From positions 62,001 through 126,000 of the forward strand of contig NZ_FNGO01000006.1 in assembly GCF_900103135.1 (NCBI RefSeq): a stretch of 64,000 nucleotides of DNA, written 5' to 3'. This document shows, in pieces, positions 43,273 to 51,179 of the stretch. The position numbers and the translations under genes were made by a program. Under the pieces are notes generated by a model. The model did no database searches and was not told where the DNA came from. It saw nothing but the letters and a program-made list of their open reading frames with translations. Within the stretch, counting starts at the first letter, position 1. Each line of letters opens with the position of its first letter. The stretch is from Halarsenatibacter silvermanii. GTDB taxonomy: Bacteria > Bacillota > Halanaerobiia > Halanaerobiales > Halarsenatibacteraceae.

Positions 43273-44151
43273 ATGAAATTTGGTCCCCTTGTTACCGCTA
43301 TGATAACCCCATTCACCGAAGAAAATCAGGTAAATTATGATGAGGCCGCCAGGATTGCAGTTGATCTGGCCGAAAACGGCTGCGATGATATTCTTGTCAG
43401 CGGAACAACCGGAGAATCACCTGCACTGTCAGAAGAAGAGAAGATAAAGTTGATAGAAACTGTGGCAGGCGCGGTGGAAGATAAAGCCGGGGTGATAGCA
43501 GGTACCGGTTCCTATAACACCAAAAAAAGCATAGAGCTGAGTCACGAAGCCAAGATGGCCGGTGCTGATAAGATAATGCTGGTCGTTCCCTATTACAACA
43601 AACCCCCGCAGGCTTCTCTTTATGAGCATTTTAAAACCGCTGCTGAAAGCATTAAGCTTCCCATAATGCTCTATAATGTGCCGTCCAGAACCTCACGCAA
43701 TCTGGAAGCTGATACAACTGTCAAGCTGTCAGAAATTGATAACATTACCGCCATAAAGGAAGCCAGCGGGGATGTGGAACAGGGTGCGGAAATAGTCGCC
43801 CGGACCGGCCCGGATTTTCAGGTCTTGAGCGGAGATGACGGGCTCACTTTACCTCTGATGGCAGTCGGGGGAGAGGGAATTGTCAGCGTGGCGGCAAATC
43901 TGATCTCCGGCCGCATTAAAAAGATGATCAATAATTGTTTTTCCAACGATTTTCATGAGGCCAGAAAAATCCAAAAAGATCTGCTCCCCGTTTTTCAGGC
44001 GATGTTCATAACCACAAATCCCATACCTGTAAAAACTGCCATGTCGATGAAGGGCTGGAATACCGGTGATCTGCGTCTGCCGCTGACAGCGATGAATGAA
44101 GAGGATAAAAACGAGCTGGAAAGAGTGCTGACAGATAAAGAAATAATATAA
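43273..44151 (+). CDS. dapA: 4-hydroxy-tetrahydrodipicolinate synthase
   Basis: Condenses pyruvate with aspartate semialdehyde. A 292-residue TIM-barrel protein: MKFGPLVTAMITPF at the start, GTTGESPALSEEEK, MLVVPYYNKPPQ, the LYNVPSRTSRN motif with the proton-relay Tyr, and Schiff-base K162 in ITAIKEASGD. ATG 43273 sits behind GGAGGT; the TTG-type extension to 43258 overlaps the ribosome-binding site. Last gene of the dap cluster. Confidence 0.95.
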   Translation: MKFGPLVTAMITPFTEENQVNYDEAARIAVDLAENGCDDILVSGTTGESPALSEEEKIKLIETVAGAVEDKAGVIAGTGSYNTKKSIELSHEAKMAGADKIMLVVPYYNKPPQASLYEHFKTAAESIKLPIMLYNVPSRTSRNLEADTTVKLSEIDNITAIKEASGDVEQGAEIVARTGPDFQVLSGDDGLTLPLMAVGGEGIVSVAANLISGRIKKMINNCFSNDFHEARKIQKDLLPVFQAMFITTNPIPVKTAMSMKGWNTGDLRLPLTAMNEEDKNELERVLTDKEII

Positions 44152-44158
44152 GAGAAAT

Positions 44159-44223
44159 GGATCTTCTTGTAAACGCATAAATATGATAGAAATATATTAA
44201 ACCAGCTTTTAGGGAGAAGATCC
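44159..44223. mobile_element. Short MITE (family B), 65 bp
   Basis: Ends GGATCTTCT (44159-44167) and AGAAGATCC (44215-44223) are perfect 9-base inverted termini. Read on the minus strand it begins GGATCTTCTCCCTAAAAGCT and continues GGTTTAATATATTTCT, matching the left part of the element at 56253. No clear target duplication. It lies directly after dapA. Confidence 0.6.
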
Positions 44224-44250
44224 AATACATCCAATACAATACAATAAATT

Positions 44251-44284
44251 AACTACAATTAATTAAGAACTACAATTAATTAAG
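44251..44284. repeat. Perfect 17-bp tandem duplication
   Basis: AACTACAATTAATTAAG occurs twice in direct contact (44251-44267 and 44268-44284), following a CCAATACA microrepeat at 44222-44245. It looks like replication slippage between dapA and its terminator. Confidence 0.8.
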
Positions 44285-44309
44285 GCACCGAAAGGTGCTT
44301 GTTTTTTTT
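44283..44309 (+). terminator. Intrinsic terminator of the dap cluster
   Basis: GCACC (44285-44289), GAAA tetraloop, GGTGC (44294-44298), then TTG and eight T. Short but stable stem with long U-tract. Confidence 0.75.
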
Positions 44310-44327
44310 CTTTATAGCAGTTATAAT
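44299..44327 (+). promoter_or_regulatory. Predicted sigma-A promoter of rnjA
   Basis: TTGTTT (44299-44304) and a perfect TATAAT (44322-44327) spaced by 17 bases. The -35 lies within the U-tract of the preceding terminator. The leader to rnjA would be about 185 nt. Confidence 0.55.
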
Positions 44328-44367
44328 GTTAGTAATGTCAATATCGTGCGCGGATCTTAATTGCAGT

Positions 44368-44428
44368 GCCCGGTGCAGTCAGTGAAAAACGGTCGGGGAA
44401 ACCGGGCGAGACAATTGTAAAGAGTCTC
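44368..44428 (+). promoter_or_regulatory. Structured 5' leader of rnjA
   Basis: GCCCGGT (44368-44374) pairs with ACCGGGC (44401-44407), and directly next to it GAGAC (44408-44412) pairs with GTCTC (44424-44428), giving two adjacent stems in the ~185-nt leader. I recognise no known riboswitch class. RNase autoregulation through its own leader is possible, as for other RNases. Confidence 0.4.
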
Positions 44429-44505
44429 TTAACAGGTTAAAGTGGAGTCTCTCTGCGATCGCGAGTTACAGTTTTTTACTCATCAAGCAAAAATTTCGGA
44501 GGTGT

Positions 44506-44514
44506 ATGTATTAA
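44506..44514 (+). other. Two-codon leader ORF (Met-Tyr-stop) before rnjA
   Basis: ATG TAT TAA begins 3 bases after the strong ribosome-binding site GGAGGT and stops 3 bases before the rnjA ATG (44518), in the same frame. The spacing of the SD to the rnjA ATG (about 13-14) is longer than optimal. Possibly a coupling device or just chance. Confidence 0.3.
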
Positions 44515-44517
44515 TTT

Positions 44518-46191
44518 ATGAATGTTAAAAACAATGAAGCCGTTCGCGTGACTCCTCTGGGGGGAGTTGGCGAGATCGGTAAAAACATGATGGTTTTGGA
44601 ATACGATGACAGGATGCTAATTATAGATTCAGGAGTTGCTTTTCCCGAGGATGACCAGCTGGGAATCGATCTGGTCATTCCTGAGTTCGACTATGTCCTG
44701 AAAAACCAGGAGAAAATAGATGGTATAGTTGTAACTCACGGTCATCAGGATCATATTGGTGCCATACCCTATCTGCTCGAGCATATCTCGGTCCCTGTTT
44801 ACGGACCCAAATTTGCACTGGGGCTGCTGGAAGGTCAGCTGAAGGAACACAACCTCATGGAGAAAAGCACCCTCAAAGTCGTTTCTGCCGGCAAAAGCGT
44901 TCAGATCGGTCAGTTTACGGTCGATTTTATCAGGGTTAATCACAGCATATCTGATACATGTGCTCTGGCAGTTCATACGCCGCTGGGACCTGTAGTTTAC
45001 GCCAGCGACTTTAAATTTGATCATACCCCTGTGGATGACGAAAAAGCTGACCTGCAGAAGCTGGCTGAGCTGGGCAGCGGTCACCCGGGAGTTTTGGCTT
45101 TATTTTCCGACAGCACCAATGTGGAAAGAGAGGGTTATACAGGCTCTGAAAAGGATATTCAGGAATCGCTGGAGAGGATTTTTTCCGGGGCGGATGGAAG
45201 AATTATTCTGGCGACTTTCTCCTCAAATATTCACAGAATTCAGCAGGTCGTGGATGCTGCAGTAAGGCATAATAAAAAGCTGGCCATCGACGGCCGAAGC
45301 ATGGAAAATAGTTTTGAAACGGCCAAAAAACTCGGATATCTCGATGCTCCTGAGAATTTGATTATCGATGTAAGAGACTGCAGCAATTATCCCGACGAAA
45401 AAGTAGCTATCCTGACCACCGGCAGTCAGGGAGAGCCGATGGCCGCATTGACGAGAATGGCCAGAGGAGATCATTATCATATAAACGTCAAGGATAGCGA
45501 TAGGATCATAATCTCAGCTTCTGCCATCCCCGGCAATGAAAAGTTTATCGGCGAAACTATAAATCAGCTTTACAGGCGGGGAGCGGAGGTTTTATACGAA
45601 GAAATTGCCGATGTGCACGTATCCGGTCATGCCAGCCAGGAAGAATTAAAACTCATGTTAAACCTGACCGATCCCAAATATTTTGTACCCACTCACGGCG
45701 AGTACAGGCATCTCTATCAGCATGCTCAGCTGGCTCAGGAAGCAGGAATGCCTGAAGAAAACACCTATATAGCTGACATCGGTGATGTGATCGAGTTCAG
45801 CCGGGATGAAGTCAGAAAGATCGATGAAGTTCAGGGCGGAGATGTGCTGGTCGATGGCCTGGGAATCGGCGACGTGGGCAATATCGTCCTCAGAGACAGA
45901 CAGACCCTTTCTGAAGCGGGTATAATTATAGTTGTCCTGACAATAGATCAGAACGGGACTTTACTTTCCGGTCCGGATATCATCACCAGAGGTTTTGTTT
46001 ATATTCGAGAATCGGAGGAATTGATAGAAGAAGCCACCAAAAGAGTTGAAGATGCTCTAAAGGATTGTGAAAAAGAAGGTATTACCGAGTGGAGTGTGCT
46101 GAAAAAAACGGTGAAGGATTCGCTCAAAAATTATATATTCAACAAAATCAAGCGCAAACCCATGATCCTGCCTATAATAATGCAGGTCTGA
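44518..46191 (+). CDS. rnjA: Ribonuclease J
   Basis: A 557-residue metallo-beta-lactamase/beta-CASP ribonuclease with endo- and 5'-3' exonuclease activity in mRNA decay and rRNA processing. Motif 2 is H74-x-H76-x-D78-H79 (THGHQDHIGA); further signatures are VRVTPLGGVGEIGKNMMVLE, RVNHSISDTCALAVHTPLG, ASDFKFDHTPVD, the beta-CASP region IILATFSSNIHRIQQ and GSQGEPMAALTRMA, and VHVSGHASQEELKLML. A C-terminal domain of ~100 residues follows. Only one J-type gene is in the window. It lies after the dap cluster, as in several clostridia. Confidence 0.94.
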   Translation: MNVKNNEAVRVTPLGGVGEIGKNMMVLEYDDRMLIIDSGVAFPEDDQLGIDLVIPEFDYVLKNQEKIDGIVVTHGHQDHIGAIPYLLEHISVPVYGPKFALGLLEGQLKEHNLMEKSTLKVVSAGKSVQIGQFTVDFIRVNHSISDTCALAVHTPLGPVVYASDFKFDHTPVDDEKADLQKLAELGSGHPGVLALFSDSTNVEREGYTGSEKDIQESLERIFSGADGRIILATFSSNIHRIQQVVDAAVRHNKKLAIDGRSMENSFETAKKLGYLDAPENLIIDVRDCSNYPDEKVAILTTGSQGEPMAALTRMARGDHYHINVKDSDRIIISASAIPGNEKFIGETINQLYRRGAEVLYEEIADVHVSGHASQEELKLMLNLTDPKYFVPTHGEYRHLYQHAQLAQEAGMPEENTYIADIGDVIEFSRDEVRKIDEVQGGDVLVDGLGIGDVGNIVLRDRQTLSEAGIIIVVLTIDQNGTLLSGPDIITRGFVYIRESEELIEEATKRVEDALKDCEKEGITEWSVLKKTVKDSLKNYIFNKIKRKPMILPIIMQV

Positions 46192-46204
46192 TCTTTAAAA
46201 AATT

Positions 46205-46239
46205 GGATCTTCTTCATATCAGCTTTTTGGGGAAGAACT
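46205..46239. mobile_element. Minimal MITE relic (family B), 35 bp
   Basis: Left part GGATCTTCTTCATATCAGCT matches 56253-56272 at 18 of 20; the right end GGGGAAGAACT is a degenerate inverted copy. Flanks AAAAAATT (46197-46204) and AAAAAATA (46240-46247) are a 7/8 direct repeat consistent with an 8-bp target duplication. It follows the rnjA stop by 13 bases. Confidence 0.55.
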
Positions 46240-46276
46240 AAAAAATATATTAATGAGTCAGTTGTTTATCTGAGCG

Positions 46277-46311
46277 GAGGCAGAGAGGATTTCTGCCTCT
46301 GTCTCTATTTT
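46277..46311 (+). terminator. Probable terminator after rnjA
   Basis: GAGGCAGA (46277-46284) and TCTGCCTC (46292-46299) form a perfect 8-bp stem with a 7-base loop, followed by TGTCTCTATTTTAT, a broken T-rich tail. Confidence 0.55.
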
Positions 46312-46423
46312 ATCCTTCTTTCTACAGGCAGGATTTATAGGGTTCGAGAAGAATATAATAATAAGTAATAAAATGCCTGTAGAATTTACGCTTCTGCCGG
46401 GTTAATTTCAGGGAGTGAACTTA

Positions 46424-48688
46424 ATGGCAGGTATTTTTTCGCTAAAAAAACGAAGAAATGAAATTATAGGGATACTGGTAATAGCCTGGGCTATTTTTAG
46501 CCTGCTGGCCCTGGTGGACGGAGCGGCCGGCGTAGTCGGCGAAGTTGCTGCCGATTTCTACACCTTTTTTCTGGGCGAAGCGGCCTTAACGCTGCCTATA
46601 TTATTCGTTCTGCTGGGGTTAAAATTTATCACAGGACCCGATATCAACAAAATAAAGATCGCCGGATTTTTTCTGGCCTACTTTTCTTCGCTGACGATTT
46701 TCCATCTGAGCCAGGGTTTTCAGGACTCTTTTGCCAGCGGCCTGCTGGGGGCAGGGGGAGGAGTTATAGGCGGAACTACCGCCCATATTTTCGAGACGGT
46801 TTTCGGCTCTTTGGGCAGCAGAATAATTCTGCTCTCTTTGACTTTAGTAGGACTTTTGTTGTTATTCGATGTATTTTTGACCGATTTTGTCTCCTATCTT
46901 TTCTCAGCGACTTCCGGTTTGTTTTCAAATTTTAAAGAAATTCTGGCAAAAATATCTCCGTCTGTTCTGCTGGCTCAGCTAAAAAAAATAATAAGCTCTC
47001 AGGATAATGCTGAAAGTTCCAGCGATTCCGAAGAAAATGATGAATCAGCTATCGCTAAAAATCCGGTTTTGACTCCTGAGGAAAATAATGATTCAGGAAA
47101 AGAGGAAGCAAAAAAATTCGAAGAGGATTCTAGTGATAAGCCGGAGGCAAAGGTAGATCCGAAAGATGATTTTTTTGAAGAAAATCCCCGGGATATCGGT
47201 CTTTCAGATGGTGAAAAAGCCGAAGATGAGGAAAATTCAACCGATAAAAACTGGCAGGAACTAATAGAGGTTGATCAGGAAGAAGAGGGATACCAGATAC
47301 CTCCTCTCGAGCTTCTGGAAGAAGATGATATAAATTCTGAAGGGGGAGAGGATAAAAGTGATCTGCTGGAAAAAACCCTGGATAATTTTGGTGTCGATGC
47401 GGATGTAGTTGAGACCAGAAAAGGTCCAACTCTGACGCGTTACGAAGTTCAGCCTGAAACAGGAGTGAAAGTTAATAAAATTGTCAACCTTTCTGACGAT
47501 ATTGCGCTGTCGCTTGCCGCCAAAGATGTTAGAATAGAAGCCCCTATTCCGGGCAAATCTGCGCTGGGTATAGAAGTTCCCAACCAGGGCGCATCGCTGG
47601 TCAGACTTAAAGGAGTTCTGGAAAGCAGCGATTTTAAAGAGGGTGATGAGGATGAACTGCTCATAGGGCTGGGAAGGGCCATAGAAGGATCGCCTGTAGT
47701 TGCCGACCTGGCAGAAATGCCCCATCTTCTCATCGCGGGGGCCACGGGTTCAGGTAAAAGTGTCTGCATTAACAGTGTCATTACCAGTCTTCTTTTTCAG
47801 CACAGCCCCGAAGATTTGAAACTTCTGTTGATAGACCCCAAGAAAGTCGAGCTTGTGAATTTTAAAGAATTACCTCATCTATTTTCACCGGTTGTGACCG
47901 ATTGCAAAAAAGCTGCCAGCACTTTAAAACTGGTGGTAGAGGAGATGGAAAAACGCTACGAAAAATTTGCCGAATCAGGCACCAGAGGCATAGAGTCCTA
48001 TAATGAACAGGCGGAAGAAGAATTACCCTATATAATCGTGGTTATAGACGAGCTATCCGATTTGATGATGGTGGCAGCAAATGAAGTCGAAAGTTCTATA
48101 TGCAGACTTGCTCAGATGTCCCGGGCTGCCGGTATACATCTGGTTATAGCGACTCAGCGTCCTTCTGTCGATGTCATCACTGGCCTGATAAAAGCCAACA
48201 TACCCAGCCGAATAGCTTTTGCTGTTTCCTCTAACACCGATTCTCGAACAATTCTGGATGAGAGCGGAGCAGAAAAACTGCTGGGGGATGGAGATATGCT
48301 CTATTATCCTGTAGGGGCTAAAAAACCATATCGCGTACAGGGATCTTTTATCAACAACGAAGAGGTTAACAGGGTTACTTTTTTTATCAACCAGCAGACT
48401 GATCCCGAATTTTTTATTGACGAAGATGAATTTGATGATTTGACCCTGGAGGAGCTGGAGGATGAAGAGGATGAGCTTCTGGAGGATGCCATAGAACTCG
48501 TAGTCGAGTACAGAGCATCGATATCGATGCTGCAGCGTCGCCTTCATATCGGACATTCCCGGGCTGCTCGCCTGATAGATAACATGGAAGAGATGGGAGT
48601 AGTAGGTCCCTATAACGGCCCCAAACCCCGCGAAGTTTTAATATCGGAGGATGAACTCGATAAGTTTTTAAGCGATGAACAGGAATAA
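46424..48688 (+). CDS. DNA translocase FtsK/SpoIIIE
   Basis: A 754-residue septal DNA pump. Four N-terminal membrane segments (about 15-165) anchor it; an acidic Ser/Glu linker spans about 195-310. The motor domain has GPTLTRYEVQPETGVKVNKI, Walker A GATGSGKSVCINS (near 438), Walker B IIVVIDELSDLMMV and RAAGIHLVIATQRPSVDVITG (in parts). A C-terminal winged-helix gamma domain (SISMLQRRLHIGHSRAARLIDNM, in part) recognises orienting DNA motifs. ATG 46424 is preferred to GTG 46415, which lies in the ribosome-binding site. FtsK and SpoIIIE cannot be separated by sequence here. Confidence 0.93.
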   Translation: MAGIFSLKKRRNEIIGILVIAWAIFSLLALVDGAAGVVGEVAADFYTFFLGEAALTLPILFVLLGLKFITGPDINKIKIAGFFLAYFSSLTIFHLSQGFQDSFASGLLGAGGGVIGGTTAHIFETVFGSLGSRIILLSLTLVGLLLLFDVFLTDFVSYLFSATSGLFSNFKEILAKISPSVLLAQLKKIISSQDNAESSSDSEENDESAIAKNPVLTPEENNDSGKEEAKKFEEDSSDKPEAKVDPKDDFFEENPRDIGLSDGEKAEDEENSTDKNWQELIEVDQEEEGYQIPPLELLEEDDINSEGGEDKSDLLEKTLDNFGVDADVVETRKGPTLTRYEVQPETGVKVNKIVNLSDDIALSLAAKDVRIEAPIPGKSALGIEVPNQGASLVRLKGVLESSDFKEGDEDELLIGLGRAIEGSPVVADLAEMPHLLIAGATGSGKSVCINSVITSLLFQHSPEDLKLLLIDPKKVELVNFKELPHLFSPVVTDCKKAASTLKLVVEEMEKRYEKFAESGTRGIESYNEQAEEELPYIIVVIDELSDLMMVAANEVESSICRLAQMSRAAGIHLVIATQRPSVDVITGLIKANIPSRIAFAVSSNTDSRTILDESGAEKLLGDGDMLYYPVGAKKPYRVQGSFINNEEVNRVTFFINQQTDPEFFIDEDEFDDLTLEELEDEEDELLEDAIELVVEYRASISMLQRRLHIGHSRAARLIDNMEEMGVVGPYNGPKPREVLISEDELDKFLSDEQE

Positions 48689-48714
48689 ATTTGATATGAG
48701 AGGAGGTCAAGATT

Positions 48715-49755
48715 TTGGCTCCAGGAAAAAGACTGAAAGAGAAAAGAGAAGAGCTGGGACTTTCCATAGAAGATATTGAGGAGAATACTAAAATTAGAAA
48801 AAAATATATAATCGCGCTGGAAAATGACAATTACGAGGAAATTCCCGGCCTGGTTTACGCGCGAGCATTTATCAAGAACTATTCCTCTTTTCTGGGACTG
48901 GATGAAGAGGAAATTCTGGAGGAGTTCGATAGGTGGCGTCATCTGGAAGATGTAGATGATGAACTGGAAGGGTCCCGCCGCCGGATTAAAAGATCCCGGC
49001 AGGATTCCGATGAAGGAGTCATCTCTCGCTTTTTTTCCTTTTCTCCCCGGGTGCTTCTGGCTGCTTTTATACTCGTACTGATCGCCGGGGGAGTGACTTA
49101 CAATCTGGTTATCATGAATGGAAATGGGGATATGGAGGCTGAACCGGATGATATTCCTGCTGTAATCGAAGAGGAAGAAGAGCCAGAAGATATCGAAGAG
49201 GTTGATGAAGAGACTGAAGATCTCACTTTAGAAGACGAACTGGTCATGCAGGAACTGGAACAGTATCAAATAGATCTGGAAGAGGATTTTAACGGGGATA
49301 TGTCGGAGGTTGAACTTGAAAACGGATTTGATGAAGAAATGGATGAATTCGATTACGAGGCCATCTCTGAACCGGAGGTCGAAGAGATAGACCTGCAGGA
49401 AGATGAAGAACTGGAAGAGCTGGTCGAAGATCCTGATGCTGAAGAGGTTCCGGATGATGAGCTCGAGGCTATTGATGATGAAAACGCTGAGACAGAAACA
49501 GAAGAAGAGCCTGAGGAGATAGCTTCCGAAGTGGAAATAATTATAACTGAGAGAGCCTGGCTGAGTATCTCAGTTGATGGTGAAAATGTATTTGAAGGAA
49601 TTTTAGAAGCAGGTGAAGAAGAAATTTATGAACCCGAAAATTCTTTTGAGATAAGGACCGGCAATGCGGGTGGCGTGGAACTGACCGTTGCCGGAGAGGA
49701 AATGGGAACAATGGGTGAAACAGGTGAAGTTGTGGAAGAGGAGTTTGAACTTTAA
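48715..49755 (+). CDS. RodZ-like membrane protein with Xre-type helix-turn-helix
   Basis: A 346-residue single-pass protein. Residues ~5-75 are a cytoplasmic HTH_25 domain (LKEKREELGLSIEDIEENTK and IPGLVYARAFIKNYSSFLG), then a short basic stretch RRRIKRSR before one membrane segment VLLAAFILVLIAGGVTYNLVI at about 118-138 (21 residues, given in parts VLLAAFILVL and IAGGVTYNLVI). The outer part is ~130 residues of Glu/Asp-rich linker and a C-terminal DUF4115-type beta domain (RAWLSISVDGENVFEGIL). RodZ links MreB to the elongation machinery. The start is TTG at 48715 after AGGAGG. The acidic linker is unusually long. Confidence 0.8.
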   Translation: MAPGKRLKEKREELGLSIEDIEENTKIRKKYIIALENDNYEEIPGLVYARAFIKNYSSFLGLDEEEILEEFDRWRHLEDVDDELEGSRRRIKRSRQDSDEGVISRFFSFSPRVLLAAFILVLIAGGVTYNLVIMNGNGDMEAEPDDIPAVIEEEEEPEDIEEVDEETEDLTLEDELVMQELEQYQIDLEEDFNGDMSEVELENGFDEEMDEFDYEAISEPEVEEIDLQEDEELEELVEDPDAEEVPDDELEAIDDENAETETEEEPEEIASEVEIIITERAWLSISVDGENVFEGILEAGEEEIYEPENSFEIRTGNAGGVELTVAGEEMGTMGETGEVVEEEFEL

Positions 49756-49831
49756 AATTTGCCGGCAAAAACAGCTGAAAATCCAGGTTAACAGGTCATA
49801 GATGGCTTTAAATAAAATACTGTCCGGAATA

Positions 49832-49878
49832 AAAAACCCCGAAATCAGCCAATCAACCTGGAACTGAGTTCGGGGTTT
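49832..49878 (-). terminator. Bidirectional terminator between rodZ-like gene and tRNA cluster
   Basis: AAACCCCGAA (49834-49843) pairs with TTCGGGGTTT (49869-49878). A run of A at 49831-49836 gives a U-tract on the minus strand, terminating the tRNA operon; the + strand side has GTTTATAT and may also end rodZ transcription. Confidence 0.7.
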
Positions 49879-49929
49879 GTTTATATCGGTTTTCACAAAA
49901 TTAATTTTTCATAAAGATTAAAGAATAAA

Positions 49930-50016
49930 TGGTGGAGGGGGAAGGATTTGAACCTTCGAAGGCAGCGCCGACGGATTTACAGTCCGTTGCGTTTGACCAG
50001 ACTTCGCTACCCCTCC
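49930..50016 (-). tRNA. tRNA-Tyr (GUA)
   Basis: Cloverleaf on the minus strand with acceptor GGAGGGG/CCCCTCC, anticodon GTA in CTGTAAA, a long variable arm as expected for tRNA-Tyr, T-loop GGTTCAAATCC and encoded CCA at 49932-49930. Confidence 0.95.
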
Positions 50017-50020
50017 ACAA

Positions 50021-50096
50021 TGGCACCCTCAGGGGGATTCGAACCCCCGCCGCCAGGATGAAAACCTGGTATCCTGGACCGCTAGACGATGAGGGC
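50021..50096 (-). tRNA. tRNA-Glu (UUC)
   Basis: Minus-strand cloverleaf beginning GCCCTCATCGTCTAG, anticodon TTC within GGTTTTCATCC, T-arm GGGGGTTCGAATCCCCC and encoded CCA. Acceptor closes with a G-U pair. Confidence 0.95.
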
Positions 50097-50103
50097 AGAG
50101 AAA

Positions 50104-50180
50104 TGGTCGGGCTGCTGAGATTTGAACTCAGGACCCCCTGCTCCCAAAGCAGGTGCGCTACCAAACTGCGCTACAGCCCG
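50104..50180 (-). tRNA. tRNA-Pro (UGG)
   Basis: Minus-strand cloverleaf beginning CGGGCTGTAGCGCAG, anticodon TGG in CTTTGGGAG, acceptor CGGGCTG/CAGCCCG, discriminator A and encoded CCA. First tRNA of a three-gene unit Pro-Glu-Tyr. Confidence 0.95.
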
Positions 50181-50194
50181 ACATTGCAAAAATT

Positions 50195-50223
50195 ATTATA
50201 CAGTATATATATTATTTCTTCAA
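50195..50223 (-). promoter_or_regulatory. Predicted promoter of the tRNA Pro-Glu-Tyr operon
   Basis: On the minus strand TTGAAG (50223-50218), 17-base spacer, TATAAT (50200-50195), 14 bases before the first tRNA. Confidence 0.7.
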
Positions 50224-50291
50224 GGCCAGATAATGATTTTTTTATTTTCTGACATAACAACAATGGCTGAAAACTAAATTTAAGCCGAAGA

Positions 50292-50326
50292 AAAATTTCA
50301 TTGCGAACGAAGCTTTATATCTTACA
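50292..50326 (+). repeat. Solo core block of the family A element
   Basis: 35 bases identical at 34 positions to the interior 34084-34118 of the complete MITE (AAAATTTCATTGCGAACGAA then GCTTTATATCTTACA). No terminal inverted repeats or target duplication are visible around it. It ends 50 bases upstream of surE. Confidence 0.65.
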
Positions 50327-50375
50327 TTTCCAAGCCAGACAAACAGGTATTTTATCAGTATAGGAGGATTAGATT

Positions 50376-51158
50376 ATGAGAATACTGGTGACAAATGATG
50401 ATGGAGTTCATGCTGAAGGAATCAAAGCTATGGCTGGAGCTCTTGAGGAAGAGGGACACGAAATCATAGTTATTGCTCCTGGAAGGGAGATGAGTGCCAG
50501 CAGCCATTCTATAACCATCAACAGCCCTCTGAGAAAGAGAGAGGTTAAAAATTATGATCTGGACTGCAGAGTTTATAAAGTCAACGGAACGCCAGCTGAC
50601 TGTGTGAAGCTGGGGCTGCACACTCTGGAAGAATTCAAGCCCGAGCTGGTTATATCGGGCATAAATAACGGAAAAAATCTGGGATATGATGTGTTTTATT
50701 CGGGGACTGTGGCAGCGGCTGTAGAGGCTCATCTGCAGGGTTATAATTCTCTGGCTGTTTCGCTCTCAGTCAAAGACAAAAGAAACTTCAAAGAAGCAGC
50801 TTTGATCGTCGAAGAACTCATCTCAACTCATAGGCTTTTTTACGACCGCGAGGACCAGCCGCTCAATATAAACATTCCTGATCTTGCGCGGAAGAATGTC
50901 AAAGGGATTAAAGTTACAAATCTTACACCGCAAATTTATGATAGAGCAGTAGAAAAAAGAATAGATCCAGAGGGAAGAGATTATTTCTGGTTTGTAGGTG
51001 GAGACGAAGAGATCGATTTTCCGGACAGCGATATCCAGGCGGTAAATGAGGGTTATATTTCGCTCACACCGCTGAAATTGAAAACAACCGATAAAAATAG
51101 AAAAAAGAAGCTCAATCATCTGGAAAAATTTGAAACGAACGGTGATAATCAACGGTAA
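50376..51158 (+). CDS. surE: 5'/3'-nucleotidase SurE
   Basis: Metal-dependent nucleoside monophosphatase linked to stationary-phase survival. A 260-residue protein with RILVTNDDGVHAEGIKAMA (Asp-Asp metal ligands), VIAPGREMSASSHSITI, VNGTPADCVKLGL and VISGINNGKNLGYDVFYSGTVAAAVEA (in parts), all SurE signatures. The ATG at 50376 has AGGAGG ten bases upstream. The SLOG-fold gene follows after 21 bases and is probably cotranscribed. Confidence 0.93.
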   Translation: MRILVTNDDGVHAEGIKAMAGALEEEGHEIIVIAPGREMSASSHSITINSPLRKREVKNYDLDCRVYKVNGTPADCVKLGLHTLEEFKPELVISGINNGKNLGYDVFYSGTVAAAVEAHLQGYNSLAVSLSVKDKRNFKEAALIVEELISTHRLFYDREDQPLNINIPDLARKNVKGIKVTNLTPQIYDRAVEKRIDPEGRDYFWFVGGDEEIDFPDSDIQAVNEGYISLTPLKLKTTDKNRKKKLNHLEKFETNGDNQR

Positions 51159-51179
51159 TCAGTATCAGGAGGTGACATT

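Noticed and set aside
44456-44464. GCGATCGC-containing palindrome in the rnjA leader as a regulatory site
   Set aside because: It is short and self-complementary without a loop; a chance restriction-like palindrome is more likely.
49929-50252. Open frames on both strands across the tRNA Tyr-Glu-Pro cluster
   Set aside because: The segment folds into three clear tRNAs with encoded CCA ends, so the frames are accidental.
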